Assembly (NCBI RefSeq): GCF_020881035.1
Contig: NZ_JAJITC010000009.1
Location: 1-64,000, forward strand
Source of the DNA: Paraburkholderia translucens
GTDB taxonomy: Bacteria > Pseudomonadota > Gammaproteobacteria > Burkholderiales > Burkholderiaceae
Direction of reading: 5' to 3'
Length of the DNA: 64,000 nucleotides
The translations under genes and the position numbers were made by a program. The notes beneath the pieces were generated by a model. It saw only the letters and a list, made by a program, of their open reading frames with translations, did not search any database and was not told the origin of the DNA. Shown here piece by piece: positions 32,872 to 46,187 of the stretch. How positions within the stretch are numbered: position 1 is the first letter of the stretch; every line of letters starts with the position of its first letter.

Positions 32872-33402
32872 ATGCCAGCCCTCAAAGTCTCCCCCGACCA
32901 ACGCGCCGAGTTGCGCTCCCAGGCACATGCGCTCAAACCGGTCGTGCTCGTCGGCGCCGAAGGCTTGACCGACGCGGTGCTCGCTGAAATCAAGGTGCAC
33001 CTCGCCGCGCACCAATTGATCAAGATCCGTGTGTTCGGAGACGAACGTGAGGAGCGCGTCGCCATCTACGAAGAAATCTGCGACACCCTGAACGCCGCGC
33101 CGATCCAGCATATCGGCAAGCTGCTCGTGATCTGGAAGCCCGAATCGGCACAACCGGCGGCAAAGTCCAAGCGTGGCGCCTTGCCGAGCGCGCGCGAAGC
33201 GGCGGCCGAAGAAACCCGGCCGGCCAAGGGGCGCGCACCGCGCATCGTCAAGGTCGTCAAGCCGACCGACGTACCGATGCGCAAGCCGCGAGCCAAAGCG
33301 GTGCTGGTGCGCGGCAATGAACGCGTGACGCAAGGCGGCAACATCAAGCGCGCGAAGAAGCGCCAAACCAGCGCGAAGCGCTCGCATCAGTCGTCGAAGT
33401 AA
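32872..33402 (+). CDS. yhbY: CRM-domain RNA-binding protein (YhbY family) with long basic tail
   Basis: A 176-residue protein. Residues 1-95 are a CRM/YhbY domain, with the diagnostic ALKPVVLVGAEGLTDAVLAEI, HQLIKIRV and GKLLVIWKP; this domain binds pre-50S ribosomal particles. The remaining 80 residues are a lysine/arginine/proline-rich tail (for example KRAKKRQTSAKRSHQSSK) absent from the 97-residue E. coli protein, and probably bind rRNA. ATG 32872 is the domain's normal start. It is divergent from rlmE, another 50S assembly factor, with 190 bp for both promoters. Confidence 0.9.
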   Translation: MPALKVSPDQRAELRSQAHALKPVVLVGAEGLTDAVLAEIKVHLAAHQLIKIRVFGDEREERVAIYEEICDTLNAAPIQHIGKLLVIWKPESAQPAAKSKRGALPSAREAAAEETRPAKGRAPRIVKVVKPTDVPMRKPRAKAVLVRGNERVTQGGNIKRAKKRQTSAKRSHQSSK

Positions 33403-33615
33403 GCGAAGACGCAGCAAGGGTGCGGACCGGATCTGCACCCACCCATCGGTCGCCTTGAGCGAAACGCTCGAATCATCACGCGAATGAGTTGCCGTTGTGC
33501 GCCGCGCGGTTAGCCGCCGGGTTCGCGACGATTCACCGCAACGCGACGCTATTGCCAGGTATCGGCACAACCAGCGGCAATCGCACCGCTTAATACCATG
33601 GGCCACCCGCGAACT

Positions 33616-34143
33616 TCAGCCGATCACCTTTCCCGCATCGCTGCGCGCGCCCTCTTCCTCAGCCGCCACGCCGACACGCGCCGGCAGCAACCACACGAGC
33701 GCAAGACCCAGCAGGCTTTCGATCAGATAGAACACACTTGACACGCCGTGCAGGATGCCGAATCGCGTCGCATAAACGGAATGCCCAACGTCGGTGCCCG
33801 CCTCGAGCGCGGCCGCGCGCATTGCGTTCATGAACGGCTGCAGCGCGAAATATCCGACCAGCACGCATACGAGCATGCCGGCGAGCAGCCAGCGCAAGCG
33901 GCGATACGCGCCGCTACCGCGCCGCACGAGCAGATTGGCGAGACCGAGGAGCAAAATGCCGCACACGACGCCAATCACGCCCTGGATGCGAAACAGCTGC
34001 GCGGCGACGGAACCCGCCGTCATCCGGTCGAGCGTCGTGAACAGCACGGGCGCCACCGCATAGCCGATGGTCAGCAGACTACCGACCCACACCACCGTCA
34101 AGAGGCGGAAGAATCGATGCGGCATCAGAGACACCGGCGCCAT
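33616..34143 (-). CDS. DUF4149 domain membrane protein
   Basis: A 175-residue inner-membrane protein with four hydrophobic helices. HRFFRLLTVVWVGSLLTIGYAVAPVLF at the start and an HSVYATRFGILHGVSSVFYLIESLLGL block near residue 125 are typical of the DUF4149 family, whose function is unknown. The C-terminal tail is charged and cytoplasmic. It is separated from greA by two bases and translated after it, so coupling is likely. ATG 34143 is used; ATG 34125 (MPHRFF) could be the real start. In many beta-proteobacteria the same gene follows greA. Confidence 0.82.
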   Translation of the reverse strand: MAPVSLMPHRFFRLLTVVWVGSLLTIGYAVAPVLFTTLDRMTAGSVAAQLFRIQGVIGVVCGILLLGLANLLVRRGSGAYRRLRWLLAGMLVCVLVGYFALQPFMNAMRAAALEAGTDVGHSVYATRFGILHGVSSVFYLIESLLGLALVWLLPARVGVAAEEEGARSDAGKVIG

Positions 34144-34145
34144 CC

Positions 34146-34622
34146 TCAGACGTAGCTGACCGCGATGATTTCGTATTCGCGTACGCCTCCCGGCGCCTGC
34201 ACCGACGCGACGTCGCCTTCCGACTTGCCGATCAGTGCACGCGCGATCGGCGAGCTGATCGAGATCAGGCCGTGATCGATGTCCGCTTCATCGTCACCGA
34301 CGATCTGGTACTTGACCGACGCGCCCGATTCGAGGTCCTCGAGTTCGAGCGTCGCGCCGAACACCACGCGGCCGTCCGCTTCCACTTGCGACGGGTCGAT
34401 CACCTGCGCGCCCGCGAGCTTCGATTCGATTTCGGCAATACGGCCTTCGATGAAGCCCTGCTTTTCCTTCGCAGCGTCGTATTCCGCGTTTTCCGACAGA
34501 TCGCCCTGAGCGCGCGCTTCCGCGATCGAGTTGATCACGGCCGGACGTTCAACCGATTTCAGGCGCTGCAATTCATCGCGCAGCATGTCTGCGCCGCGCT
34601 TCGTCAATGGAATAGTGCTCAT
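34146..34622 (-). CDS. greA: Transcription elongation factor GreA
   Basis: A 158-residue factor that enters the RNA polymerase secondary channel and stimulates cleavage of backtracked transcripts. The N-terminal coiled coil carries the two acidic tip residues in AEARAQGDLSENAEYDAAKEK, and the C-terminal FKBP-like domain has YQIVGDDEADIDHGLISISSPIARALIGK. ATG 34622 (MSTIPLTKRG) is the normal start and gives the standard length. It lies between carB upstream and the DUF4149 gene, the usual carAB-greA order in Burkholderiaceae. Confidence 0.96.
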   Translation of the reverse strand: MSTIPLTKRGADMLRDELQRLKSVERPAVINSIAEARAQGDLSENAEYDAAKEKQGFIEGRIAEIESKLAGAQVIDPSQVEADGRVVFGATLELEDLESGASVKYQIVGDDEADIDHGLISISSPIARALIGKSEGDVASVQAPGGVREYEIIAVSYV

Positions 34623-34775
34623 AAACAACTCTGGAGGCAAAAAACGGCCATAAAAAAAATCACCGCGGTTAAGTGCATTCCGCTGAAGCCGCCGCCCGAG
34701 GACAGACCCGGGCCGCAGCACCTGCGGAACGCCGCTTAACCGCGGCACTAACATCTTGGACAGGTAGTCGAAGCC

Positions 34776-38030
<3,255 letters not shown>

Positions 38031-38168
38031 AACGCTCTCGCTAGTGTATTGCTGAATTCTTTCCGTCGGCGCGCGCCGCTTTCACGTTGCGCGCGCTGTT
38101 TCGCGGCACGCCTGCCGCGGGCCGCCGCCGGCCGTTTCCATCTGGCTTCGGCGGCCGGCCTTACCGCT

Positions 38169-39323
38169 TCAAGCCGCTACGCTCTTGCCGTTCTTGTGCG
38201 CTTCCATCAACGTGGTGAAGCGGTCGAACAGATACGCGATGTCGTGCGGGCCGGGCGATGCTTCCGGGTGGCCCTGGAAGCAGAACGCGGGCTTGTCGGT
38301 GAGGGCGAAGCCCTGCAGCGTGCCGTCGAACAGCGACACGTGGGTCACACGTGCGTTGGCGGGCAGCGTGTCGGCATCGACCGCGAAACCGTGGTTCTGC
38401 GATGTGATCACCACGCGACCGTCTTCGAGATCCTTGACCGGGTGGTTCGCGCCGTGGTGACCGGTCTTCATTTTCATCGTCTTCGCGCCGACCGCGAGGC
38501 CCATGATCTGGTGCCCGAGGCAAATGCCAAAGGTCGGGATGCCGCGTTCGATGAACGCCTTCGTCGCCGCGATTGCGTAGTCACACGGTTCCGGGTCGCC
38601 GGGGCCATTCGACAGGAACACGCCGTCCGGGTTGAGCGCGAGCGCGTCAGCGGCGCTCGACTGCGCGGGCAGGACGGTAACGTGGCAGCCACGCTCGGCC
38701 AGCATGCGCAGGATGTTCTGCTTGACGCCGTAGTCGAATGCGACCACGCGGTACTTCGGCGCCTTCTGCTCGCCGTAGCCGGTGCCCAGACGCCACTCGG
38801 TCCTGCTCCACTCGTAGGTTTCCTTCGTCGATACGACCTTCGCGAGGTCCATGCCGGCGAGGCCCGGGAACGAGCGCGCGAGTTCGATGGCCTTGGCTTC
38901 GTCGGCCGAACCAGCGAGGATCGCGCCGTTTTGGGCGCCCTTGTCGCGCAGCACGCGGGTCAGCTTGCGGGTGTCGATGCCGGCGATGGCGACCACGCCT
39001 TCGTCCTGCAGGTATTGCGGGAGCGTGCGCTCCATGCGGAAGTTCGACGCGAGAACCGGCAGATCACGGATGATCAGGCCGGCGGCATGGACTTTCGTCG
39101 CTTCGACGTCTTCGGCGTTCACGCCGACGTTGCCGATATGCGGGTACGTGAGGGTCACGATCTGGCGCGCGTAGCTCGGGTCAGTCAGGATTTCCTGATA
39201 GCCGGTGATGGCGGTGTTGAACACGACTTCACCGATGGTATGCCCGGGGGCGCCGATCGAATAACCACGAAAGACCGTGCCGTCGGCGAGCGCGAGGAGA
39301 GCGGGAGAAAATGACGGCAACAC
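38169..39323 (-). CDS. carA: Carbamoyl-phosphate synthase small subunit
   Basis: A 384-residue glutaminase subunit that releases ammonia for CarB. The N-terminal CPSase domain begins LPSFSPALLALADGTVFRG and has GEVVFNTAITGYQEILTDPSY; the C-terminal class I amidotransferase has the nucleophile Cys in FGICLGHQIMG and the catalytic His and Glu in FQGHPEASPGPHD. GTG 39323 is preceded by AAGGAG at 7 bases and gives the standard length; the frame stays open to 39617, but that stretch contains the promoter-like sequence at 39574. It is first gene of the carA-carB pair. Confidence 0.96.
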   Translation of the reverse strand: MLPSFSPALLALADGTVFRGYSIGAPGHTIGEVVFNTAITGYQEILTDPSYARQIVTLTYPHIGNVGVNAEDVEATKVHAAGLIIRDLPVLASNFRMERTLPQYLQDEGVVAIAGIDTRKLTRVLRDKGAQNGAILAGSADEAKAIELARSFPGLAGMDLAKVVSTKETYEWSRTEWRLGTGYGEQKAPKYRVVAFDYGVKQNILRMLAERGCHVTVLPAQSSAADALALNPDGVFLSNGPGDPEPCDYAIAATKAFIERGIPTFGICLGHQIMGLAVGAKTMKMKTGHHGANHPVKDLEDGRVVITSQNHGFAVDADTLPANARVTHVSLFDGTLQGFALTDKPAFCFQGHPEASPGPHDIAYLFDRFTTLMEAHKNGKSVAA

Positions 39324-39707
39324 GGGAGACTCCTTGGGGGAACACCCTGTTGCCACCTGTCTATCCGATTTCGAGCCGCAGCGAAACACATCCTGGATGC
39401 GCGCGCAGACTCGCTCGCGAGCTGCCGATGACGTTGCAAAGGGCGCGATGGTCCATTGTGTGGACGGCTCGACTGGGTGTGGGGCCCTTCTTGCTACGCC
39501 AATGGCGCGCGGCGGATGAACGGTATGGGGGAGGTAGGCGCTAGGGTGCGGGTTGATAAGCTCAAACCTTGAAATTATAGCCTGAATCCGCCCTTCCCTC
39601 CAAATTCGAGATAGCACGCGGACTCAGGGTGGCGCCGCGAAACAATGTTGGAAGGGACGGAACAGCGGTGACCACCCGCTTGGATGCAAGACCTACCGCA
39701 CGCCCGC
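39324..39707. other. carA leader and promoter region
   Basis: This 380-bp stretch between carA and the MFS gene holds no supported gene. It contains the probable carA promoter (39574-39603) and a leader of about 240 nt. Confidence 0.5.
39574..39603 (-). promoter_or_regulatory. Putative carA promoter
   Basis: On the minus strand a perfect TATAAT (39574-39579) is preceded by TTTGGA or TTGGAG at 18-19 bp. Transcription would start about 250 bp before the carA GTG. Confidence 0.5.
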
Positions 39708-40946
39708 TCAGGCCTCCTGCTCGGCGCGGATTTCCGCCGGCCGGGCGAACCGGCCGGGCAGGACGTACCAGATCGCGCTCAGCACCTGCAGGGCGACAAG
39801 GATTTCCCACGCGGTCAGATGCGCGACCGCCGGATAGTGGCCAGCGCTCGCCGGCCAGCGCGACAGCACCGCGCCGACGCCGATCTGAAAACCGAAGATC
39901 AGGAGAAAGATAATCAGCGTCAGCGTCGTATTGACCCGGCCGATCATCTGCGGCGGAAAATGCCGCGCCATCACCGCGTAGCTCAGAATGCCGGTGCCGC
40001 CGAAGATTCCGTAGGCGGCCCACAGCAGGCTCGCCGGCAGCGGGGCCTTGAACATGATCAGCAACTGGGTCAGCACGTACAGCGCCATGCCGATGCCGCA
40101 AAACGCATAGAGCGAGATGCCGCGTCGCTCGAGGCTGCGTGCCGCCGCGCCGAAACCGACACAGCCGGCCATCATCGCGAAGCCGAGAATCGACACGAGC
40201 GCCGCCGCCTGAGGCGGCTCAAAGCCCTGCACGTCGCGCAGCCATGATCCGACCCACAACGACTGCATCGCGTAAAAGACGCCTTGAGTCACGACCGAGA
40301 ACGACGCAATTTTCCAGAACACGGCGCTGCGCAGAATGTGCCACGTGCCCTTGAACTGCGCGACGAGGCTGGCATGGCGATTCGTCTCGCGTGCGTCCGG
40401 CGCGAGCGTCCATTGTGCGAGCGCAACCACCACCGTCAGTACGCCGAGCCCGACACAGACCGCGCGCCAACTCGAGAAACCGAGCACCCACGTGAGCGGC
40501 GAGCCGACCATCACGCCGCCGAGGCCGCCGACCGCCATCACGAGCCCGTTCATCAGCGGCAGACGCGCCGTCGGAAAATGCTGCGCGAGCGCCTTGAACG
40601 CGGCGCCAAGGCACACGGACACGCCGACGCCGATCAGCAGCCGCCCGACCATCATCACGCCGAGACTGTGCGCGGCGCCAAACACCCAGATGCCGAGCGC
40701 GGCAAAAAGCAGTGTGCCGGCCGTCACGCGACGCGCTCCAAAGTGATCGAGCAACGCGCCGGCAGGAATCTGCGCGCCTGCAAAGCCGAGGAAATACAGG
40801 CTCGTCAGCACACCCAGGTCGGCAGCGGACAAGCCGAGATCGCGCGCGATCACGGGCGCGAAGCCGAGATTGACGCCGCGAAACACGTAGGAGACGAAGT
40901 AGCCGGCGGAAAACAGCAGAAAGACGCGCAGTCGGGTCGACGACAT
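39708..40946 (-). CDS. Major facilitator superfamily transporter
   Basis: A 412-residue inner-membrane protein with about twelve helices. The first half starts LFSAGYFVSYVFRGVNLGFAPVIARDLGLS, and motif A-like loop LLDHFGARRVTAG follows helix 2; a cytoplasmic loop near residue 195 separates the halves. This is typical of MFS exporters of the cyanate/nitrate-like or sugar-phosphate-like type. The substrate cannot be deduced and no pathway genes adjoin it. The arginine-containing FRGVN in helix 1 is consistent with an organic-anion substrate, but this is weak. ATG 40946. Confidence 0.85.
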   Translation of the reverse strand: MSSTRLRVFLLFSAGYFVSYVFRGVNLGFAPVIARDLGLSAADLGVLTSLYFLGFAGAQIPAGALLDHFGARRVTAGTLLFAALGIWVFGAAHSLGVMMVGRLLIGVGVSVCLGAAFKALAQHFPTARLPLMNGLVMAVGGLGGVMVGSPLTWVLGFSSWRAVCVGLGVLTVVVALAQWTLAPDARETNRHASLVAQFKGTWHILRSAVFWKIASFSVVTQGVFYAMQSLWVGSWLRDVQGFEPPQAAALVSILGFAMMAGCVGFGAAARSLERRGISLYAFCGIGMALYVLTQLLIMFKAPLPASLLWAAYGIFGGTGILSYAVMARHFPPQMIGRVNTTLTLIIFLLIFGFQIGVGAVLSRWPASAGHYPAVAHLTAWEILVALQVLSAIWYVLPGRFARPAEIRAEQEA

Positions 40947-41095
40947 AAATCAGGAAGTAAGCCCGGAAATAATCTCAAAAACGCGACCCGAGGTTCGGAC
41001 GAATCGGCACGAAACGGCACGCAACGGCCGACGCGGCCAAAGTACGAACAATAAATTAAATGCGACCAGCCCGCAGGTACCGTCCGCACAATGAA

Positions 41096-41124
41096 AAACG
41101 CCGTCACCCGAAGGTGACGGCGTT
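41096..41124 (-). terminator. Terminator after mltD
   Basis: AACGCCGTCACC and GGTGACGGCGTT form a 12-bp stem; leftward it is followed by TTTTT. It lies 85 bp past the mltD stop. Confidence 0.8.
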
Positions 41125-41209
41125 GCACGAACACGGTGCGTGACTGGCGCGCAATCCATGCGCTGCGTGTGCAACGCATGTGGTCACGATCGGGGAAGCC
41201 GCTACCGGT

Positions 41210-42898
41210 CTATTTACCCTTCTTCTTCGCGGTCGACACGGTCTTCGAGTGGCTCTCCGCCGCGGCCGTCGACGCCTTGCCGGGCGCGGAGGCCGAGACT
41301 TTCTCCACCTTGCCCTTGCTGGCGACGGGCGCCGCTGGCCTGCCGCCCTTGCCGCCCGGCTCGGACACCTTGACGATCGCAGAGCGCCCGTGCCCTTTCT
41401 TTTTCTCGTAGCGGGAATCGCTGTGGGTGTCTGCAATCCGAACGCCAATCTTCTGCACACTGGCGCCCTGCACGTCGGTTGCGATCTTCTCCGGACCCGG
41501 CTCGCTCGGCACGGGCTTGCCGACCGGCACGTGCAGCACGATCACCTGGCCGCGCGAAACCTGATCGCGATGCGTCTTGTTCCACGCCTTCAGCTGACCG
41601 ACCGATACGCCGTAGCGCAGTGCGATCGCGGCCATTGACTGATTGCGGCGCACGCGAATCAGCATCTTGCGCGTATCGGGGACATCGGGCTCCATGGCAA
41701 GCACCGCGCTTTCGGCGACGTCGGCGCTGATGTCCTCGTCGTCGTCCGAGCCGCGCGGAACGACGATCGTCGAACCCGGCTTGAGGCGCATGCCGACCGG
41801 AATCTTGTTGACTTCCATCAGCGTGTCGGCGTCGACGCCGATTTTCTGCGCGATCGCCGCCGGCGTGGCGCGCTGATCGACGGTGTAGGTGGTCCACGAC
41901 GACAGCGAGCCCGAGTACGCTTTCAGATTACGCTCGAATGCAGATGCGTTGTCGAACGGCAACAGGATCTGCGGCTGCGTCGCGCCGAGAATGACCGGCT
42001 TCCTGAACGACGGGTTCAGCGAACGGAACTCGTCCGTCGACATATTGGCGAGCCGCGCGGCGACGTCGACGTCAATGTCGTGCGAGGTCGTCACTGTCAC
42101 GAAATACGGATGGTTCGGAATCGGCGGCAGCGAGAGCCCGTACATCTGCGGATTCGTCACGATGTTTTTGACCGCCTGCAGCTTCGGCACATAGTTGCGC
42201 GTTTCATTCGGCAGTCGCAGGCTCATGTAGTCGGTCGGCAGACCCGCTGCCTCGTTGCGCGCGATCGCGCGCTGCACGTTGCCCTCGCCCCAGTTATAAG
42301 CGGCGAGCGCGAGCTGCCAGTCGCCGAACATGTCGTGCAGGTTGGATAGATAGTCGAGCGCGGCGCTGGTCGACGCGAGCACGTCGCGGCGCTCGTCCTG
42401 CCACATGTTCTGCTTCAGGTTGTAAGTGCGGCCCGTGCCCGGCATGAACTGCCACATGCCGGCCGCCTTGGCGACCGACAACGCCTGCGGGCTATAGGCG
42501 GACTCGATGAACGGCAGGAGCGCGAGCTCGGTCGGCATATGGCGCGCCTCGAGCTCCTCGACGATGTGATACAGGTATTTTTGCGAGCGCTCGGTCATGC
42601 GCTGCACGTAATCGGGACGTTGCAAATACCAGTTGAGCTGCATGTCGACGAGATCGCTCTGCAGGTCCGGCATCTGGAAGCCGCGGCGAATGCGGCCCCA
42701 CAGATCAGCGTCCTGGCTCGTCAACTGATCGACGGAGCCCTGGTCGACATTGATGGTTTCTTTGGCGGTGGCGTTCTTGCGAAGGGCGTCGGCTACTGCT
42801 TGCTGGCTGGCAGGGTTATTGGCGGTATTCGTCATTGGTCCCTGACTCGCGCAGGCGGCGAGCGTCAGGACCAAGAACGCACTTAAGATGAATCGCAT
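41210..42898 (-). CDS. mltD: Membrane-bound lytic murein transglycosylase D
   Basis: A 562-residue outer-membrane lipoprotein that cuts the glycan strands of peptidoglycan with 1,6-anhydro product. The signal peptide MRFILSAFLVLTLAACAS has lipobox LAAC. The SLT domain (about 120-260) has the catalytic glutamate in LLPFIESAYSPQALS, then AAGMWQFMPGTGR and LAAYNWGEGNVQRAI. Two LysM domains follow (TYTVDQRATPAAIAQKIGVD and IRVRRNQSMAAIALRYGVS), and a long Lys/Ala/Ser-rich tail of about 90 residues extends the family's usual length. ATG 42898 starts the signal peptide. It may be convergent with no partner; the terminator follows. Confidence 0.94.
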   Translation of the reverse strand: MRFILSAFLVLTLAACASQGPMTNTANNPASQQAVADALRKNATAKETINVDQGSVDQLTSQDADLWGRIRRGFQMPDLQSDLVDMQLNWYLQRPDYVQRMTERSQKYLYHIVEELEARHMPTELALLPFIESAYSPQALSVAKAAGMWQFMPGTGRTYNLKQNMWQDERRDVLASTSAALDYLSNLHDMFGDWQLALAAYNWGEGNVQRAIARNEAAGLPTDYMSLRLPNETRNYVPKLQAVKNIVTNPQMYGLSLPPIPNHPYFVTVTTSHDIDVDVAARLANMSTDEFRSLNPSFRKPVILGATQPQILLPFDNASAFERNLKAYSGSLSSWTTYTVDQRATPAAIAQKIGVDADTLMEVNKIPVGMRLKPGSTIVVPRGSDDDEDISADVAESAVLAMEPDVPDTRKMLIRVRRNQSMAAIALRYGVSVGQLKAWNKTHRDQVSRGQVIVLHVPVGKPVPSEPGPEKIATDVQGASVQKIGVRIADTHSDSRYEKKKGHGRSAIVKVSEPGGKGGRPAAPVASKGKVEKVSASAPGKASTAAAESHSKTVSTAKKKGK

Positions 42899-43055
42899 GA
42901 ACGTCTCGGCTTCCACAAGGGCTGGAATTTGCAGCCGATGGTACGAAACGTCAACGTTTCCGTCAATTGGAAAATTGAGAAAAAAATCAACCAAATCTGG
43001 GGCTTGGCGAATTTTTCCGATTCATCGCGCGAACAACGTCCAAATGCGCTCCGGA

Positions 43056-43847
43056 TCAACGGAAGCGGTTCTTCCATTCGCGCATCAATGTGAAGGCAGT
43101 CAGCCGATCAGACACCGTTTCATGCAATTGTGCTTCGAGATTCGATTGGACCGTCGGCTCCCCGGCGCGCAGGAACGGATTCACCGCGCGCTCGTGCGCG
43201 ATCGTGGTCGGCAGCGTAGGCTGCTGGCGGGCGCGCAGCTCGTTCGCCTTGTCGCGCCACGCCTTGAGTTCGGCGTTCTGCGGCTCGCAGGCGAGCGCGA
43301 AGCGGATATTGGAGAGCGTGTACTCGTGGGCGCAATGCACTTGGGTCGCGCCGGGCAGCGCGGCGAGCGCGTCGAGCGAGGTCAGCATCTGTTGCGGCGT
43401 GCCTTCGAAAAGGCGCCCGCAGCCGCACGCGAACAGCGTGTCGCCGCAAAACACGTGCGGCGTGCCGCGCGAATCGGCCGCCTGGAAATAAGCGATGTGT
43501 CCGCTCGTGTGACCTGGCACCTCGAGCACAGTGAATTCGAGCGCGGGTGCCGCAATCGTCACGTGATCGCCGCTTCTGAGCCGATGCGTCAGGCGCGCGA
43601 TCGCTTCGCCGGCAGGTCCGTAGACCGGCACGTCCTGGCCGTTCAGCAGATCGGCCACCCCACCGACGTGGTCTTGATGGTGGTGCGTGAGTAAAATAGC
43701 GCTCAGCCGCCAACCTCGTTGAGCCAGATAGGCGCGCACAGGCGCGGCTTCGCCTGGATCGACGACGACCGCATGCTGTCCGTCCGCAATGACCCAGATG
43801 TAATTGTCTTCAAACGCCGGGACCGGTACGTACTCGAGCGCATTCAT
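43056..43847 (-). CDS. gloB: Hydroxyacylglutathione hydrolase (glyoxalase II)
   Basis: A 263-residue metallo-beta-lactamase-fold enzyme that hydrolyses S-lactoylglutathione, finishing methylglyoxal detoxification. The two-metal site is shown by THHHQDHVGG, GHTSGH, the bridging Asp in FCGDTLFACGCGRLFEG and HCAHEYT. The C-terminal glutathione-binding part has NPFLR. ATG 43847 is only 18 bp from the divergent methyltransferase start, an arrangement often seen in beta-proteobacteria. Confidence 0.95.
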   Translation of the reverse strand: MNALEYVPVPAFEDNYIWVIADGQHAVVVDPGEAAPVRAYLAQRGWRLSAILLTHHHQDHVGGVADLLNGQDVPVYGPAGEAIARLTHRLRSGDHVTIAAPALEFTVLEVPGHTSGHIAYFQAADSRGTPHVFCGDTLFACGCGRLFEGTPQQMLTSLDALAALPGATQVHCAHEYTLSNIRFALACEPQNAELKAWRDKANELRARQQPTLPTTIAHERAVNPFLRAGEPTVQSNLEAQLHETVSDRLTAFTLMREWKNRFR

Positions 43848-43865
43848 AGGCGACGCATTTTTAAT

Positions 43866-44740
43866 ATGACTGACCGAGCGATTATAGACTGGCCCGCCTG
43901 GACCGATTCACCGCCTGGCCGCTACGTGCTCGACTGGGAGCAAACCCAGCTCGATCGCGTGGTGTCGGACGTGTTCGGCTATCATGCGCTGCAACTCGGC
44001 CTGCCGCAGCTTGACGCGCTGCGCGAGAATCGCATGCCGTGTCGCGGCCTCGTGCTCGACGCAGCGAGCGGCGCGAGCGCACCGTACACGTATCCGCGGA
44101 CGGCGCGCGGCGCAGTGAACGGCACGAGCGGCGCGGGCGATGTCGGCGGCGACCATCCCGGCACGGCGGCGCAGGACGCCTCCGGCCTACACGCACCGGG
44201 CGGGCGCAGCGCGGTTTGGTGCGACCTGCTCGATCTGCCGTTCGAAGCCCAAAGCGTCGACCTGATCGTGATGCCGCACACGCTCGAATTCACCAGCGAC
44301 CCGCACCGACTGCTGCGCGAAGCCGAACGCGTGCTGATGCCCGAGGGCCAGCTGATCATTCTCGGCTTCAACTCGTTGTCGCTGTGGGGCGTGCGGCAGT
44401 CGGTCGGCAAGATGGCCGGCCGCCCCTTCGTGCCCGCCGCGATCGACCTGATCGCGTTCACGCGTCTGAAAGATTGGATCAAGCTGCTCGGCTTCGACCT
44501 TGAACGCGGGCGCTTCGGCTGCTATCGTCCGCCGCTCGCGAGCGATCAATGGCTCGCGCGCTACGGTTTCATGGAAGCAGCCGGCGACCGCTGGTGGCCG
44601 ATTTTCGGCGCAACCTACATGATCAAGGCGATCAAGCGCGTACGCGGCATGCACCTCGTCGGGCCGCTCAAAGTGAAAAAGCCCGTGCTTGCGGCGGGCC
44701 TCGCGCCCGTCGCCACCCCGAACACACGTAACCACACCGA

Positions 44741-44744
<4 letters not shown>
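43866..44744 (+). CDS. Class I SAM-dependent methyltransferase
   Basis: A 292-residue protein of the methyltransferase type 11 group that commonly sits between gloB and rnhA. Motif I appears as GLVLDAASGASAP, weaker than a canonical GxGxG; DLLDLPFEAQSVDLIVMPHTLEF matches the post-II and IV region, and LREAERVLMPEGQLIILGFN is the motif VI block. Between motif I and DLLDLPF there is a 40-residue Gly/Ala/Ser-rich insert (about residues 75-115) not expected in the family. The substrate is unknown. ATG 43866; the stop overlaps the rnhA start (ATGA). Confidence 0.82.
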
Positions 44745-45187
<443 letters not shown>

Positions 45188-45267
45188 ACAGACTGCGCGC
45201 GTCGGCAACGACAAGCGCCGCCTTCTCCGCTTTTTTCTGCCATTCCTTTTAAGCAGGTTAATCCGAC

Positions 45268-46002
45268 ATGCGTCAGCTGATCCTCGATACCGAAACTACC
45301 GGCCTGAACCCGCGCGGCGGCGACCGGATTCTCGAACTCGGTTGCGTCGAGCTGGTGAACCGCCGGCTGACCGGCAACAACCTGCACTTCTATATCAACC
45401 CGGAGCGCGACAGCGATCCGGGCGCACTCGCGGTGCACGGCCTGACCACCGAATTTTTGAGCGACAAGCCGAAGTTCGCCGAGATCATCGACCAGTTTCG
45501 CGACTTCATCCAGGGCGCGGACCTGATCATCCACAACGCACCGTTCGACATCGGCTTTCTCGACGCCGAGTTCGCGCTGCTCGGGCTGCCGCCGGTGAGC
45601 ACGCATTGCGGCCAGATCATCGACACTCTCGCGCAAGCCAAGCAGATGTTCCCCGGCAAGCGCAATTCGCTCGATGCACTGTGCGACCGCTTCGGCATCA
45701 GCAACGCGCACCGCACGCTGCATGGCGCGCTGCTCGACTCTGAACTGCTCGCCGAAGTCTATCTGGCGATGACGCGCGGCCAGGAAAGCCTCGTCATCGA
45801 CATGCTCGGTGACGCGCAGGCCGGCCCCGATACGCAAGCGCCGCGCGTCGCGCTCGACTCGCTGGAACTCGTCGTGCTCGCCGCGACCGACGACGAAAGC
45901 GCCGCCCATGAAGCCGTGCTCAATGATCTCGACAAGGCCGTCAAAGGCACGAGCGTATGGCGTCTTGAAGCCGTTCCGGCGGCCGATGAGCAAACTACTT
46001 AA
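45268..46002 (+). CDS. dnaQ: DNA polymerase III epsilon subunit (3'-5' exonuclease)
   Basis: A 244-residue proofreading subunit of the replicative polymerase. Exo I is ILDTETTGLNPRGG, Exo II LIIHNAPFDIGFLDAEF, and Exo IIIe HRTLHGALLDSELLAEVY, giving the DEDDh metal ligands and histidine. The C-terminal part (after residue 180) links to the alpha subunit. ATG 45268. It is downstream of rnhA, and tRNA-Val follows after 48 bp. Confidence 0.97.
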   Translation: MRQLILDTETTGLNPRGGDRILELGCVELVNRRLTGNNLHFYINPERDSDPGALAVHGLTTEFLSDKPKFAEIIDQFRDFIQGADLIIHNAPFDIGFLDAEFALLGLPPVSTHCGQIIDTLAQAKQMFPGKRNSLDALCDRFGISNAHRTLHGALLDSELLAEVYLAMTRGQESLVIDMLGDAQAGPDTQAPRVALDSLELVVLAATDDESAAHEAVLNDLDKAVKGTSVWRLEAVPAADEQTT

Positions 46003-46050
46003 AAAAGACTGGACGAACCCGAATTTCCCTGACATAATTTCAATCTCTTC

Positions 46051-46125
46051 GGGTGGTTAGCTCAGCGGTAGAGCACTGCCTTCACACGGCAGGGGTCACT
46101 GGTTCGATCCCAGTACTACCCACCA
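46051..46125 (+). tRNA. tRNA-Val (anticodon CAC)
   Basis: The cloverleaf has acceptor GGGTGGT/ACTACCC with one G-U pair, anticodon stem CTGCC/GGCAG and loop TTCACAC, giving CAC for GUG codons, discriminator A and an encoded CCA. It lies directly after dnaQ. Confidence 0.95.
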
Positions 46126-46153
46126 GATTCTTGGTGTGTCGATCACCGAAGAC

Positions 46154-46187
46154 AAAAGGGCTTACGCAGCAATGCGCAAGCCCTTTT
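46154..46187. terminator. Terminator after tRNA-Val
   Basis: AAAAGGGCTT pairs with AAGCCCTTTT, extended inside by GCGCA/TGCGC pairing; A-run before and T-run after. Confidence 0.8.

Noticed and set aside
39324..39617. Long N-terminal extension of CarA
   Set aside because: It contains a TATAAT promoter-like element and no family similarity; GTG 39323 has an excellent ribosome-binding site.
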